Origin: Verrucomicrobiaceae bacterium
Lineage (GTDB): Bacteria > Verrucomicrobiota > Verrucomicrobiia > Verrucomicrobiales > Verrucomicrobiaceae
Direction of reading: 5' to 3'
NCBI GenBank assembly: GCA_016713245.1
Contig: JADJPM010000005.1
Span: 186,001-250,000, forward strand
Length of the DNA: 64,000 bases
Part shown: piece by piece, positions 53,005 to 61,415 of the stretch
Numbering within the stretch: position 1 is the stretch's first letter
Layout: each line of letters opens with the position of its first letter
The notes under the pieces: model-generated
What the model was told of the DNA's origin: nothing
Database searches by the model: none
Seen by the model: only the letters and a program-made list of their open reading frames with translations
Translations under genes and position numbers: made by a program

Positions 53005-54588
53005 TTAGTGGTTAAAAATAAACTCGGGCTGGTTCACGAGCGCCCAGACCAGGTCGGCAGCGAGCGAGCTGCCGCCTGCGTAGGTGGCGGCCACATGGGC
53101 CTTCAGCGTCGCCAGCTCCTGCGCGGACGGCGGGCGCGAGAGCACGGTGTGATAAATCTTGTCGGCGAGCTGCGCGGCATCATCGCTGTTGGTCGCGGCG
53201 GTCACGAGCGGGCATTGCTTGACCTTGTTGAGCACATGACTGGAATTCAGCATGTGGAGGCGCTGCGAGGGGCTGGTGGAAAGGTTGCGCTCCAACTCAT
53301 GGCCGGTGTCGCGAGGAGGGCGGCCAAACAGCTCCAAAAACGAACTGGTGATGCTTCCATCCGCCAGCGCGATGCCACGCACGTTTTCCGGGATGAAGGT
53401 GAAGGGCTCGGGAATGGGGCTGCTATACTCCTCACGGGTGCCGGTGATTTGATTCAGCGCGTCGATGAGCACCTCGGCCTCCAGACGACGCAGCGGATAG
53501 TGCGCAAAGTTGGCCACCGCCTCCGGCGTGTCCTGCGCGGGGATGCTGGAGAGCTGAAAGACCTGCGAATTGAGGATGACGCGAAAAAGGTGCCGCATGT
53601 CACACTTCGAAGCAGCGAACTCTTTTTCGAGAAAGGCAAGCAGCGCGGGATTCGACGGCGGATTGTCTGCACGGAAGTCATCCGGCTCATGCACGATGCC
53701 GCGACCCATCAACCAGCTCCAGATGCGGTTGGCGTAGTTTTTGCAGAAAAAGGGATTCTCCGGGCGCAGCATCCAGTCGGCGAAAATGATGCGTGGATCT
53801 TCCAGACCGGTCTTGATCTTGACGGCGTTTCCATCAGGAAAGATGGCGTTCTTGGTCAGGCCGTCCTTGTCCGCTGTGGGATCGAAGAAGACGATCTCCT
53901 CCTTCCATTCCGCAGTCGATTTGTAGGCCACCTGCGCAAAGAAGCCCGCCATCGCGTCGAGCTTCTTTTTGGGCCATTTGTCCGCGCGCTCGCCCATGAA
54001 CGTGAGCGCCACGGTCGCCGCAATGCCGCGCGGCGTGCGATCCTGCATGGCGCGGTAAAAGTTCACCTCGCCCTCGCGGAAGTTGCTGCCGTTCGCCAGC
54101 AGCAGTTGGCGTGCGAAGAGAAGCAGCGGCTTGTTTTCACGCACGCTGGTGTGGATGAAGCGGTGGTAGGCCTGCACCGCGTTCGGCCATAGCTTGATCG
54201 GGAACTCCGCCTTCACGCGCATGATGTCACCGAGCTTCATCGCCCAAAAATCGGTGAACTCCGGCCTCTGCAGCAGGATCTCGATGAGCTGCGCCCGCTT
54301 GTCCGCCTGCTTCGCCGCGATGAAGCCGCGTGCCTCCTCCGCCGTCGGCAGCGTGCCGATGATGGCAAGGAAGGCGCGACGCACGAAAACCGCGTCGTTG
54401 CATAGATTGGCCGGTTTGAGCTTCAGCTCCGCTAGACGGGCAAAAACCAACTCATCCACTTGTTCGTGCGGTTTGAGCGGCGCGCCGGATTTGGGCACCG
54501 GCGGGCCGAGATCGTAAATTTCCGTCTCCTTGGCGCTCGAAATGGCCGCACAGGCGAAAAGCATCAAGATGACGGATGGCGTGCTCAT
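53005..54588 (-). CDS. DUF1549/DUF1553 secreted protein
   Basis: 527 residues; N-terminal signal-like segment (PSVILMLFACAAISSAKE). DUF1549: VDELVFARLAELKLKPANLCNDAVFVRRAFLAIIGTLPTAEE, then DFWAMKLGDIMRV. DUF1553: FADWMLRPENPFFCKNYANRIWSWLMGRGIVHEPDDF, LFRVILNSQVFQLSS and the C-terminal SRPPSAQELATLKAH. It lacks the cytochrome c or Ig domains seen in longer relatives. Shares a four-base overlap with the RidA-like gene and precedes DUF1501. Role unknown. Confidence 0.9.
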   Translation of the reverse strand: MSTPSVILMLFACAAISSAKETEIYDLGPPVPKSGAPLKPHEQVDELVFARLAELKLKPANLCNDAVFVRRAFLAIIGTLPTAEEARGFIAAKQADKRAQLIEILLQRPEFTDFWAMKLGDIMRVKAEFPIKLWPNAVQAYHRFIHTSVRENKPLLLFARQLLLANGSNFREGEVNFYRAMQDRTPRGIAATVALTFMGERADKWPKKKLDAMAGFFAQVAYKSTAEWKEEIVFFDPTADKDGLTKNAIFPDGNAVKIKTGLEDPRIIFADWMLRPENPFFCKNYANRIWSWLMGRGIVHEPDDFRADNPPSNPALLAFLEKEFAASKCDMRHLFRVILNSQVFQLSSIPAQDTPEAVANFAHYPLRRLEAEVLIDALNQITGTREEYSSPIPEPFTFIPENVRGIALADGSITSSFLELFGRPPRDTGHELERNLSTSPSQRLHMLNSSHVLNKVKQCPLVTAATNSDDAAQLADKIYHTVLSRPPSAQELATLKAHVAATYAGGSSLAADLVWALVNQPEFIFNH

Positions 54589-55931
54589 AAATCGCCTCCT
54601 GGGAAATGCTGCGGTTGGTGAATGCGGGAGAAAGCCACGCCCTCGATCTCCACCAGCAAATCAGGGCGGCACACATCCGCCACGGCATAAATTGCAGGTA
54701 GGCGGCCGAGTCGCCGCTCACAGACCGCGCGGACTTTTTCAAAGTCCTCCGCATGCTTCACATAGACGTGGATCTTCGCCAAATCGTCCAGCGTGGCCCC
54801 GGCGTCTTCCCAGCCGAGCCGCGCGAAGTTTTCCGGCGCGATGAGCTTCTCGATGTTCGTCAGCGTCTGCTCCGTCTGGCCTACGGCATCCCCTTTGAAC
54901 ACGGTTTCCGAGTTCACGATGCTCGCGGTGCCGGAAATCCATGTCGTGACGAACTCACCCGCCCGCACCGCCATGGCGCGGGCAAATTTTGGACTCTTCG
55001 CCGAGTATTCCTTCGGGTAGTCGAAGGCGGAGACTTGCAGCGGATTCTCCAACGGCAGCAGCGCCACGTCCTGACGATTCGTTTGCAACGCCATGCAGGC
55101 CGTGATGAGGCCATGGCAGTGCGTGCCGATGCCCGTGCTGGCCGGATAAATGGCGTGGCCGTTCTTCGCCATGGGAATCCGTCGGTGGTCAAAGGGGATG
55201 TTGGCAAAGAAGTCCGTCCGCGCCCGATTCAGCTCGCGGTAACGCTCCACCCCGTCCACCTCCTCCGTGATGCATCCCTGGTAGAGCCAGACACGCACCA
55301 CATCCTCAAAAGACGCTCCGACTGTCTTCAACGATTGCTGCAGATTTTGAAACGCCTCCAGCGATTGCTCGTAGGCCGTGCGTCCCTCTCGGTGCAGCGA
55401 CCCGCCGGACGCGTAAACCCAGCGCATGTCGCCGTAGTTCACCGTCACCAGATGCTCGTTATGGTATTCCACCTTCGCCGTGTCCGTGCTCACCGCCCAT
55501 GCCTCGATGGCCAGGCCACGGCCCTCACACGGCGGCTGAACGACGAAAAGAGTCAGCGGCATCCTCTCTCCGTAGTAAGCCTTGAACAAAAGCTCCAGCA
55601 CAGGCACGTCCGCACGGTCGCGGACGAAAACCGTCTGCATCGTCACCTCCATCGGCACGGACTGCTGGCGCAAAATGGCACGAATCGTCGAGACTGCCTC
55701 CCACGCCTCGTCGCGGAATGCACCTCCGCCCTCCGGGGTCACCATCATCACCAGTCGCTTCACGCTACCGAGGTCGATCACCGTGTGGTGCTGCTCCCCG
55801 ATGAGGTGCGGCGGAAATTCAAGCCCCGCCGCCCCCGTGTCACGCGCCAAGTTCCACCCGCGTCTTCCGAGCAACCGCCGATCCGGTGCAAGGCTGTGAC
55901 TGATGAGACCTTCGGCGGGAACTTGTGTCAT
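54585..55931 (-). CDS. RidA (YjgF/UK114)-fold protein with two domains
   Basis: 448 residues from ATG 55931. The C-terminal domain shows the RidA pattern (VRAGEFVTTWISGTASIVN...QTEQTLTNIEKLI...GATLDDLAKIHVYVKHAEDFEKVRAVCERRLG...PAIYAVADVCRPDLLVEIEGVA), with the imine-binding arginine in CRPDLLVEIE. The N-terminal half repeats a similar core. FkbO/Hyg5-type chorismatases share this layout, so hydrolysis of a small acid or an imine is possible. First gene of the operon; a 25-bp palindrome lies 53 bases upstream. Confidence 0.65.
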   Translation of the reverse strand: MTQVPAEGLISHSLAPDRRLLGRRGWNLARDTGAAGLEFPPHLIGEQHHTVIDLGSVKRLVMMVTPEGGGAFRDEAWEAVSTIRAILRQQSVPMEVTMQTVFVRDRADVPVLELLFKAYYGERMPLTLFVVQPPCEGRGLAIEAWAVSTDTAKVEYHNEHLVTVNYGDMRWVYASGGSLHREGRTAYEQSLEAFQNLQQSLKTVGASFEDVVRVWLYQGCITEEVDGVERYRELNRARTDFFANIPFDHRRIPMAKNGHAIYPASTGIGTHCHGLITACMALQTNRQDVALLPLENPLQVSAFDYPKEYSAKSPKFARAMAVRAGEFVTTWISGTASIVNSETVFKGDAVGQTEQTLTNIEKLIAPENFARLGWEDAGATLDDLAKIHVYVKHAEDFEKVRAVCERRLGRLPAIYAVADVCRPDLLVEIEGVAFSRIHQPQHFPGGDL

Positions 55932-55983
55932 AGTGGGAACCTCCAAATGAAAAGAGCTGCACGCAGAGACAACCCTAGATACC

Positions 55984-56008
55984 AAAGTTGCATTCCTAAT
56001 GCTACTTT
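55984..56008. promoter_or_regulatory. 25-bp palindrome upstream of the RidA-DUF1549-DUF1501 operon
   Basis: AAAGT-N-GCATT-N3-AATGC-N-ACTTT, an inverted repeat with one mismatch, centred about 65 bases before the RidA-like start codon. It is AT-rich against its surroundings. Probably a repressor operator; the regulator is not identified, although the HTH protein at 56167-56628 is the nearest candidate. Confidence 0.45.
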
Positions 56009-56166
56009 GTTAACGCATGAAGAGTGGTGCGTATGTTGACCACCTGTGACCAATTCTTGCCTCCCTCGACACCATAACCGCCATGATGAGCCTGCTCGTG
56101 AATGCTGCGCTCGGCATCTATGTCGTGATGGGTGAGTTGAGAACATCAGGCACCATCCGATCACAA

Positions 56167-56628
56167 TCACACTGGCGACTTTCCGACAAAGGGCGTGGCA
56201 ATCTGCTGGATTTTTGCCAGCATGTCCCGAGGCGGATCTGTTGATCCATGCTCCCATTCGCGGACATCTTTCGCGATAGCCATCACCCGTCTTCCAAAGC
56301 CGAACTGACTTAACCCAAGCACTCGTCGGGCCATCAGCACCCAATTCGCAGTTGTTGACGAGGAGAAGGGATAGTAGCCAAGGAAGTTGATCAGTCTGGG
56401 CCAGAACGAGGCAGTAGGTTCGACTTCGTCCCGTTCCCATCGCTCATAATGCTCCCTCAAGATGCTCAAACGAGCAGCAACTTCCCTTTGGGTCAGTTTC
56501 AGGAGGAGCCTTCGAGACAAGAGGTGCTGCCCAAGGGTTACGGGCTTCAAAATGAAGCCTTTATGGACGAGTCTCCTGAATCTCAAGGCAGTCCGAGAGG
56601 CCTTGAGCGTGAAGTAGCAAAATGGCAA
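56167..56628 (-). CDS. Small protein with two Xre-like helix-turn-helix motifs
   Basis: 153 residues if TTG 56628 is used; the conserved part begins near VTLGQHLLSRRLLLKLTQREVAARLSILREHYERWERDEVEPT (first HTH). This is followed by a second HTH (WVLMARRVLGLSQFGFGRRVMAIAKDVREWEHGSTDPP). Two HTH units with the intervening FWPRLINFLGYYPF form a layout often seen in Verrucomicrobia as short DNA-binding proteins. The start is uncertain. It stands alone between two operons and could control either. Confidence 0.65.
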   Translation of the reverse strand: MPFCYFTLKASRTALRFRRLVHKGFILKPVTLGQHLLSRRLLLKLTQREVAARLSILREHYERWERDEVEPTASFWPRLINFLGYYPFSSSTTANWVLMARRVLGLSQFGFGRRVMAIAKDVREWEHGSTDPPRDMLAKIQQIATPFVGKSPV

Positions 56629-56650
56629 AATAGGGTGATACCTTCTTCAG

Positions 56651-57523
56651 CTAAGTCATGAGGACTCGGCAAAAGGCAGCAAGGCGGGCACGATGGAGAC
56701 CTTCGGTGGGGTCTCGCTGAAAGAGGGCTTTGAGCCAGGAGGTGAGGGTGGAGCGGAGGCCGAGCCAGGTCACTCTGAGACGGTGCTTTTTGGCGAGGTT
56801 AAAAACGATCCGCGCGAACTCGAAGTCGCGATTGTGACCGCTGCGGCGGTAGTGGAAGGGCAACGCGAGACGGCGGCAGGTGAACCCGAGCTCCAACTGA
56901 TGAATGGCCCAAGCGTAGTCTTCGGCGGTTTCAAGGGTTTCGTCGAAAGGGTGGCTCTTCCACAGGCGGCGGCGGATCATGCCCATGCTGTTGCTGTAGA
57001 TGGAGCCGAACTTGAGCCCCTTGGCACTGAGTTCTCTCCAGTCGATGGCGTCGCTGTAAAAAGGATCGCCATCCCATTTGAGACTGACGCAGGCTGTGCG
57101 TGGATCACTCATGGATTCGGCCATACGGGAGAGTGTTTCGGGATGCTCAAGGACGGTGTGCGAGCTAATCACGAGCACAAGATCTGTGGTGAGGTTTCTG
57201 ATGCCAAAATTCAGCACCTTGGCGTGCTCGTAGCGGTGCGGCCATTCGATGATCTGACCGCCAACGGCCTCGATTAGAGCCCGTGATCCGTCTTTGCTGC
57301 CCGAATCGACGCCGAGGATGATGTCGGGCTGAAGCGTCTGATTTTGCAGCGCCGCTAAAACGTCCGGGAGTGTCTCGGCCGAGTTGGAGAAGCGGATGAG
57401 CACGCCAATCGTAGCTTGCCTCTCCAGAGGCGAGTTCTGGAGGCTAGCGAATAACGAGGAACGTTCGATCTCGGCTTTCGAAAGCCGAGCTACTTCGCTG
57501 CGATGGCCGATTGTGGAATGCAT
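56651..57523 (-). CDS. Glycosyltransferase family 2, N-terminus extended through a repeat
   Basis: 290 residues from ATG 57523. The GT-A domain begins only at residue 38 (TIGVLIRFSNSAETLPDVLAALQNQT); donor-binding motifs are ILGVDSGSKDGSRALIEAVG and VLVISSHTVLEHPETL, with ETAEDYAWAIHQLE as the likely catalytic acidic segment. Residues 11-38 are encoded by the inverted repeat at 57411-57493, and no start codon remains at the domain's natural beginning. The ATG lies inside the exosortase gene in another frame, so it would be translationally coupled. Probably an exopolysaccharide transferase. Confidence 0.8.
   Translation of the reverse strand: MHSTIGHRSEVARLSKAEIERSSLFASLQNSPLERQATIGVLIRFSNSAETLPDVLAALQNQTLQPDIILGVDSGSKDGSRALIEAVGGQIIEWPHRYEHAKVLNFGIRNLTTDLVLVISSHTVLEHPETLSRMAESMSDPRTACVSLKWDGDPFYSDAIDWRELSAKGLKFGSIYSNSMGMIRRRLWKSHPFDETLETAEDYAWAIHQLELGFTCRRLALPFHYRRSGHNRDFEFARIVFNLAKKHRLRVTWLGLRSTLTSWLKALFQRDPTEGLHRARLAAFCRVLMT
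57411..57493. repeat. MITE-like inverted repeat R1 at the exosortase-GT2 junction
   Basis: Starts GTAGCTTGCCTCTCC with AGAGGCGAG and ends with CTCGGCTTTCGAAAGCCGAGCTAC-type sequence (83 bases). The minus-strand end GTAGC supplies the TAG stop of the exosortase gene, and its other end reads in frame into GT2 (SPLERQAT). Confidence 0.8.
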
Positions 57524-58917
57524 TGTTGGTAAAATTGTGCGGCAAGTTGCTCGCAGGCTGCGCTGAATGCCTCGGGGGGTTGCTTTTCACGGAGCGAGAC
57601 GAAGATGAGATGTAGGCCGGGATCAGACCACGGGCGAAAGGTGCTCTTTACATAGGTGGCGTAGTCCGGCTGCATCTGGCCGTCTTGCAGGAAGAACTCG
57701 CGGAACCAGTGGCGACCTTCGGTGAAGACGAGCGGGCATTCACGGAGGCTTTCGACATCGATCCCGCGATATTTGAGGCAGACCTTCACGGTGTGGTGTC
57801 GATCTCGGCTGGCCGCCGCATAGCAAGCCAGACCGATGTGTGCAGGCTGCCCACGCAGCCGGATTTCGTAGCCGCTTTGGTTGATCAGCTTGGACTCAAC
57901 GGTGTCTGGCGGCGTCCAGGTTTCCTGACCGAGCGAGAGCAAGGTGGAAGCCAAAAACGGAAGAGTGAGTGCCGCGAAGAATGTAGCTTGCCTCTCCAGA
58001 GGCGAGACGAGCGCTCCTTGACCCACCACATCACGCTGAGACTTCTTCGCGAACCATGAGACTGCCTTCTCGCCTCTGGAGAGGCAAGCTACGACGATGC
58101 CAGCCCCAGCGAGCCACCAGGCCCATGGCTGCATGGCGATGAGTGAATGCGTGCAAAGGACGCCGACCAAATGAAACAGACGGAGCCTGCGGAAATCGAC
58201 AAGCATCGGGCATAGAAGCAGCCAGGGCAGCCAAAAGGACTCCATGCTCACGATGGCAATGCCGATGCCACTGGCGAGCCAGAGCGACATCATCACTCGG
58301 GAGCTCTCCCTCACCCGACAGAGGGAAAGGCACATCACAGTGGCTAAGGTGATAAGCTCGGCATTCGGCACACCGGACATCGGTGTCAGCAGCGACACCA
58401 CAGCGGCAGCGTGTAGCGTTTCCATGATGCCCATGGACTTTGGGCGGTGATCCCTCGGCGTGATGAATGCCACAAAGGGCACCAGCCAGATCAAGCCGAT
58501 GAAATAATGCGTCTGAGGACTTTCCACGCCAGGATAGGCGAGCGTGCGGTAGGCAATGAGCGTGAGCACACGCAGCACATTTGCGACCAGCGCGGCGGGG
58601 ACCATGCTCAGCACACGTAGCCAAAAGCGGGCGGCGTGTTGCTCCTGGCGATTCACCCACACAGCGAGAGCCAGCAGGATCAGCAGCAGATTGATCCCCG
58701 CGCAGTCACGTGTCCAGGGCACATGCAGATCCCCTACGGCCATTACTTCACCACGATCAACGGCGTCTATGCCCAGCAGGCGGAGCGCGGTCATCACAAG
58801 AGGCCGCGTAAAGTCCACCAGCAGATCCCGCGATTGCGTCAAATGCACCGCCACAGCAATGATTCCCGCAGCGATGGCGGTGCGCAGGGTTTGAGGCGAG
58901 ACTTGGAGCGTGGACAT
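57490..58917 (-). CDS. Exosortase with a C-terminal EpsI-like domain
   Basis: 475 residues from ATG 58917. Multi-spanning membrane protein with the exosortase catalytic set: Cys72 (TRDCAGINLLL), Arg116 (ANVLRVLTL) and His137 (SPQTHYFIGLIW). It is a transpeptidase that recognises a C-terminal sorting signal and probably transfers the protein to a surface molecule. The last ~150 residues (SKLINQSGYEIRLRGQPAHIGLACYAAASRD; FRPWSDPGLHLIFVSLRE) resemble the EpsI-type domain fused in some exosortases. Residues ~276-312 are encoded by repeat R2. Its stop codon is supplied by repeat R1. Directly downstream of its probable substrate. Confidence 0.85.
   Translation of the reverse strand: MSTLQVSPQTLRTAIAAGIIAVAVHLTQSRDLLVDFTRPLVMTALRLLGIDAVDRGEVMAVGDLHVPWTRDCAGINLLLILLALAVWVNRQEQHAARFWLRVLSMVPAALVANVLRVLTLIAYRTLAYPGVESPQTHYFIGLIWLVPFVAFITPRDHRPKSMGIMETLHAAAVVSLLTPMSGVPNAELITLATVMCLSLCRVRESSRVMMSLWLASGIGIAIVSMESFWLPWLLLCPMLVDFRRLRLFHLVGVLCTHSLIAMQPWAWWLAGAGIVVACLSRGEKAVSWFAKKSQRDVVGQGALVSPLERQATFFAALTLPFLASTLLSLGQETWTPPDTVESKLINQSGYEIRLRGQPAHIGLACYAAASRDRHHTVKVCLKYRGIDVESLRECPLVFTEGRHWFREFFLQDGQMQPDYATYVKSTFRPWSDPGLHLIFVSLREKQPPEAFSAACEQLAAQFYQQCIPQSAIAAK
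57983..58092. repeat. MITE-like inverted repeat R2 inside the exosortase coding sequence
   Basis: 110 bases with perfect 24-base terminal inverted repeats (57983-58006 and 58069-58092), outer ends GTAGCTTGCCTCTCC and complement. It lies wholly within the exosortase gene and is read through without a stop (LVSPLERQATF). Confidence 0.85.
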
Positions 58918-58943
58918 GTTCCGTCGGTTTGAAATCACGCGCT

Positions 58944-59774
58944 TCAGGCCAGCTTCGGCATCCATTTGGAATGACGGGCGACGAAGACGGCAGCAAAAGC
59001 AGCGAGCAGCGACCATGGCGGCACCGGCGCACCTGGGATGGCCCCGACGGATGACTCATCGAGAGTCCAGCGGGTGCCTTCGAGTGAGGCCTCGGTCACG
59101 CTCACCGTTTTACCACCATCCACGATGGCTACAGGGACTCCTGGCAGCGCACCATCGACCAGCGGATTCCAGGCAGCCACGCGGGAGGTGTAATTGTCAG
59201 ACTCAAAACCTGAGCTGCCATCATTGGTCAGGACGATGCGGTCCCAGGCCGTTTTTTCGTCCCCGAAAAAGTTGATGAAGCCGTAGGGTTCGCCGCGATT
59301 GATGGAACGATTGATCGGATTGCCGTCGTAGCTTGCGGGCAGCGGGTCCATCAGGTTGGCCGTGGTGAAACGTCCCATCAGGGTGTCACCGTTGTAGAAT
59401 TCCAGCACGTTCCGCGCATCGCCCGCAGACCACCACATGCCGAAGTAGGAGGACTCCGTGTCCAGCTTCAGTGTGCTGGATAGCACGCCGGAGCCAGCGC
59501 CCTGAAGTGAGTAGCGTGAGCCCTTCGGATTCAGTGCGTCAGCAGCACCGCCGTAGGCGTCGGCATTCTTGACAAAGAGCTGGTCAAAGGTTCCTACACC
59601 TTGCCAGCCCACGTTCGCGTTCTTTCCTGTGGCCGTGGTGTTGAAATTGAAAACCTGAGTGCCTGAGAGGGAGGAAAGATTGGCATTCGGGTCTTCCGCA
59701 AAGGTGATGATCACACTGGCATAGGATGCCTGCGCAACCGCCGCGAGGGTGATAGATAGGAGAAGCTTTTTCAT
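58944..59774 (-). CDS. Secreted protein with an exosortase-type C-terminal sorting signal
   Basis: 276 residues. Signal peptide (MKKLLLSITLAAVAQASYA), a beta-rich body with the lectin-like look of PEP-CTERM proteins (ITFAEDPNANLSSLSG; YFGMWWSAGDARNVLEFYNGDTLMGRFT; GFINFFGDEKTAWDRIVLTNDGSSGFESDNYTSR). The C-terminus is tripartite: GAPVPPW, a membrane helix (SLLAAFAAVFVA) and a basic tail (RHSKWMPKLA). This matches the layout of PEP-CTERM with PVPPW in place of VPEP. Only 26 bases separate it from the exosortase start, so it is very probably that enzyme's dedicated substrate. Confidence 0.75.
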   Translation of the reverse strand: MKKLLLSITLAAVAQASYASVIITFAEDPNANLSSLSGTQVFNFNTTATGKNANVGWQGVGTFDQLFVKNADAYGGAADALNPKGSRYSLQGAGSGVLSSTLKLDTESSYFGMWWSAGDARNVLEFYNGDTLMGRFTTANLMDPLPASYDGNPINRSINRGEPYGFINFFGDEKTAWDRIVLTNDGSSGFESDNYTSRVAAWNPLVDGALPGVPVAIVDGGKTVSVTEASLEGTRWTLDESSVGAIPGAPVPPWSLLAAFAAVFVARHSKWMPKLA

Positions 59775-59848
59775 GGGAGTGCATACTGTCCCATGAGCTG
59801 CCCACCGACCATCCCCGCAGATGGGGGGAATGTGTTCACGCCCCTGCC

Positions 59849-61249
59849 ATGGCAGAATGGGAAGCCTTGAAAGACCTCATCAAACTTCTGTTCGCCTTCG
59901 CCCTTTACGGCGGCTTTGCGCCGCTGCTGGGGATGGTGATGGCCACGCGTCGTTCATGGCAGCGTGCGTTGTTTGGGCTGTTGATGTTCATGCCATCGCT
60001 ACAGCCGGGGCGCATCACTTTCATGCTCGGGAGCATCGACACCTATCGCGGGCATGTGAAGGGGTATGAGGTTTCGTTCATCGAGGTGTTTTCCCTCGCG
60101 CTCGTCATCGCGGTGCTGCGGTCGCCACGTGATCCGCTGATGCCGCGTCGTGCCAAACTGCCGCCTGGGACGCTGATCTACCTCGGTTGGTGTTTGGCTG
60201 GCCTGCTTTCCATCGTGAACGCGTGGGAGCCGACCTATGCGCTCATGGCCTTTGTGCGCGTCTTCAAGAGCACGCTCATCTTCGCGGCGGTAGCCCTTTT
60301 TCTGCGGGATGAAAAGGATCTGCGTGCGGCGATCAGCGGACTGGCGCTGAGCTTGATCGTGCAGGGATGGATCTGCATGAAGATGCGCTACATCGACGGC
60401 TACTTCCAGATCAAGGGCTGGTTCGAGCATCAGAACCCCATGTCGATGTGGGCCTACATGAGTGCGTGTGTCGTCTTCGCCGCTGCGATGCACAAAGAGG
60501 TCAAAGGAAGGCTCCTGGGGCTCTGTTTGGCTGCTTTTGCAGCGGCGGGGCTTTGTGTGCTGCTGTCTGTCTCACGGGCTGCTTTGGCGGCCTATGCCAT
60601 CGGCGCTGGTTTGGTGCTCCTCATGGCCTGGATGCGCGACCCAGGTGCCAGGACAGCGTTCACGACGCTCATGGGTGTGATCGGCGCGGTGCTGGTGATG
60701 GCTTTTGCCATGGATTCACTGAATTCACGCCTGAAGGAAGTGAAGGCCAGCAAGGAGATCAGCGCCGAGGACTTGCGTCCGGTGCTGAATCGTCAGTCGA
60801 AGGCGATGCTGAATGACTACCCGCTGCTGGGCATCGGTTGGAACAACTACGGCATCGCCAACAGTCGGCCGCACGGTTTCAAATACAGCGAGGTGCTGGA
60901 GGAGTGGGACCGCGAGCGTGGTTTCACCATCATCGACGAGAACTACTGGGCCAATCCACTGACCGAAAGCCTCTACTGGCTCATCCTGGCCGAGAATGGC
61001 TGGCTGGGCTGGTTCTTCTTTCTCCTCTTTGAAGCCGCCACCCTCTGGTATGGCATCCGCGCCGTTCGTCAGGGTGGGAAGAGTCTGCTGGGCTATGTGG
61101 CCTTTGGCATCGTCGTCGCTTTGGCGATCTGCTATCCACACGGACTCGTCGAACGCATCCTGACCCAGACCAAGAACCTCTCCCACTGGTTGCTGCTCGC
61201 CGGAATGCTTTCCGGCATGGAGATGAATCGCCGGGCGAAGACAAAGTAG
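59849..61249 (+). CDS. O-antigen ligase / polysaccharide polymerase-like membrane protein
   Basis: 466 residues with about 11 membrane helices. Features of the Wzy/WaaL superfamily: a long periplasmic loop in the C-terminal half (RLKEVKASKEISAEDLRPVLNRQSKAMLNDYPLLGIGWNNYGIAN) and LTESLYWLILAENGWLGWFFFLLFE. It probably polymerises or ligates lipid-linked saccharide at the periplasmic face. The final codon AAG and stop TAG coincide with the first bases of repeat R3. Divergent from the exosortase-substrate pair. Confidence 0.75.
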   Translation: MAEWEALKDLIKLLFAFALYGGFAPLLGMVMATRRSWQRALFGLLMFMPSLQPGRITFMLGSIDTYRGHVKGYEVSFIEVFSLALVIAVLRSPRDPLMPRRAKLPPGTLIYLGWCLAGLLSIVNAWEPTYALMAFVRVFKSTLIFAAVALFLRDEKDLRAAISGLALSLIVQGWICMKMRYIDGYFQIKGWFEHQNPMSMWAYMSACVVFAAAMHKEVKGRLLGLCLAAFAAAGLCVLLSVSRAALAAYAIGAGLVLLMAWMRDPGARTAFTTLMGVIGAVLVMAFAMDSLNSRLKEVKASKEISAEDLRPVLNRQSKAMLNDYPLLGIGWNNYGIANSRPHGFKYSEVLEEWDRERGFTIIDENYWANPLTESLYWLILAENGWLGWFFFLLFEAATLWYGIRAVRQGGKSLLGYVAFGIVVALAICYPHGLVERILTQTKNLSHWLLLAGMLSGMEMNRRAKTK

Positions 61250-61415
61250 CTTGCCTTTGACTCGCTGCGCTCGCCCTTCGGGCAGCCTGCGGCTGTCTAT
61301 CTACGCTTCGCTCCGATTCCAGAGGCGAGACGAGCGTCTCCTGATTTACTTCGACACGCAGGGTTTGATTCGTGCGCCAGGAGACTCCGATCTCGGCTCT
61401 GGAGAGCCGAGCTAC
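61246..61415. repeat. MITE-like inverted repeat R3 between convergent genes
   Basis: 170 bases. Left half is the long form (GTAGCTTGCCTTTGA ... CCAGAGGCGAG, about 84 bases, GC-rich with its own TTCGGGCAGCC hairpin). The right end is CTCGGCTCTGGAGAGCCGAGCTAC. Its left G-TAG is the stop of the polymerase gene and its right end abuts the TAA of the acyltransferase. Confidence 0.8.

Noticed and set aside
56083..56200. Short plus-strand frame starting ATGATGAGCCTGCTC
   Set aside because: Fewer than 45 codons, no Shine-Dalgarno sequence and no similarity to a known small protein.
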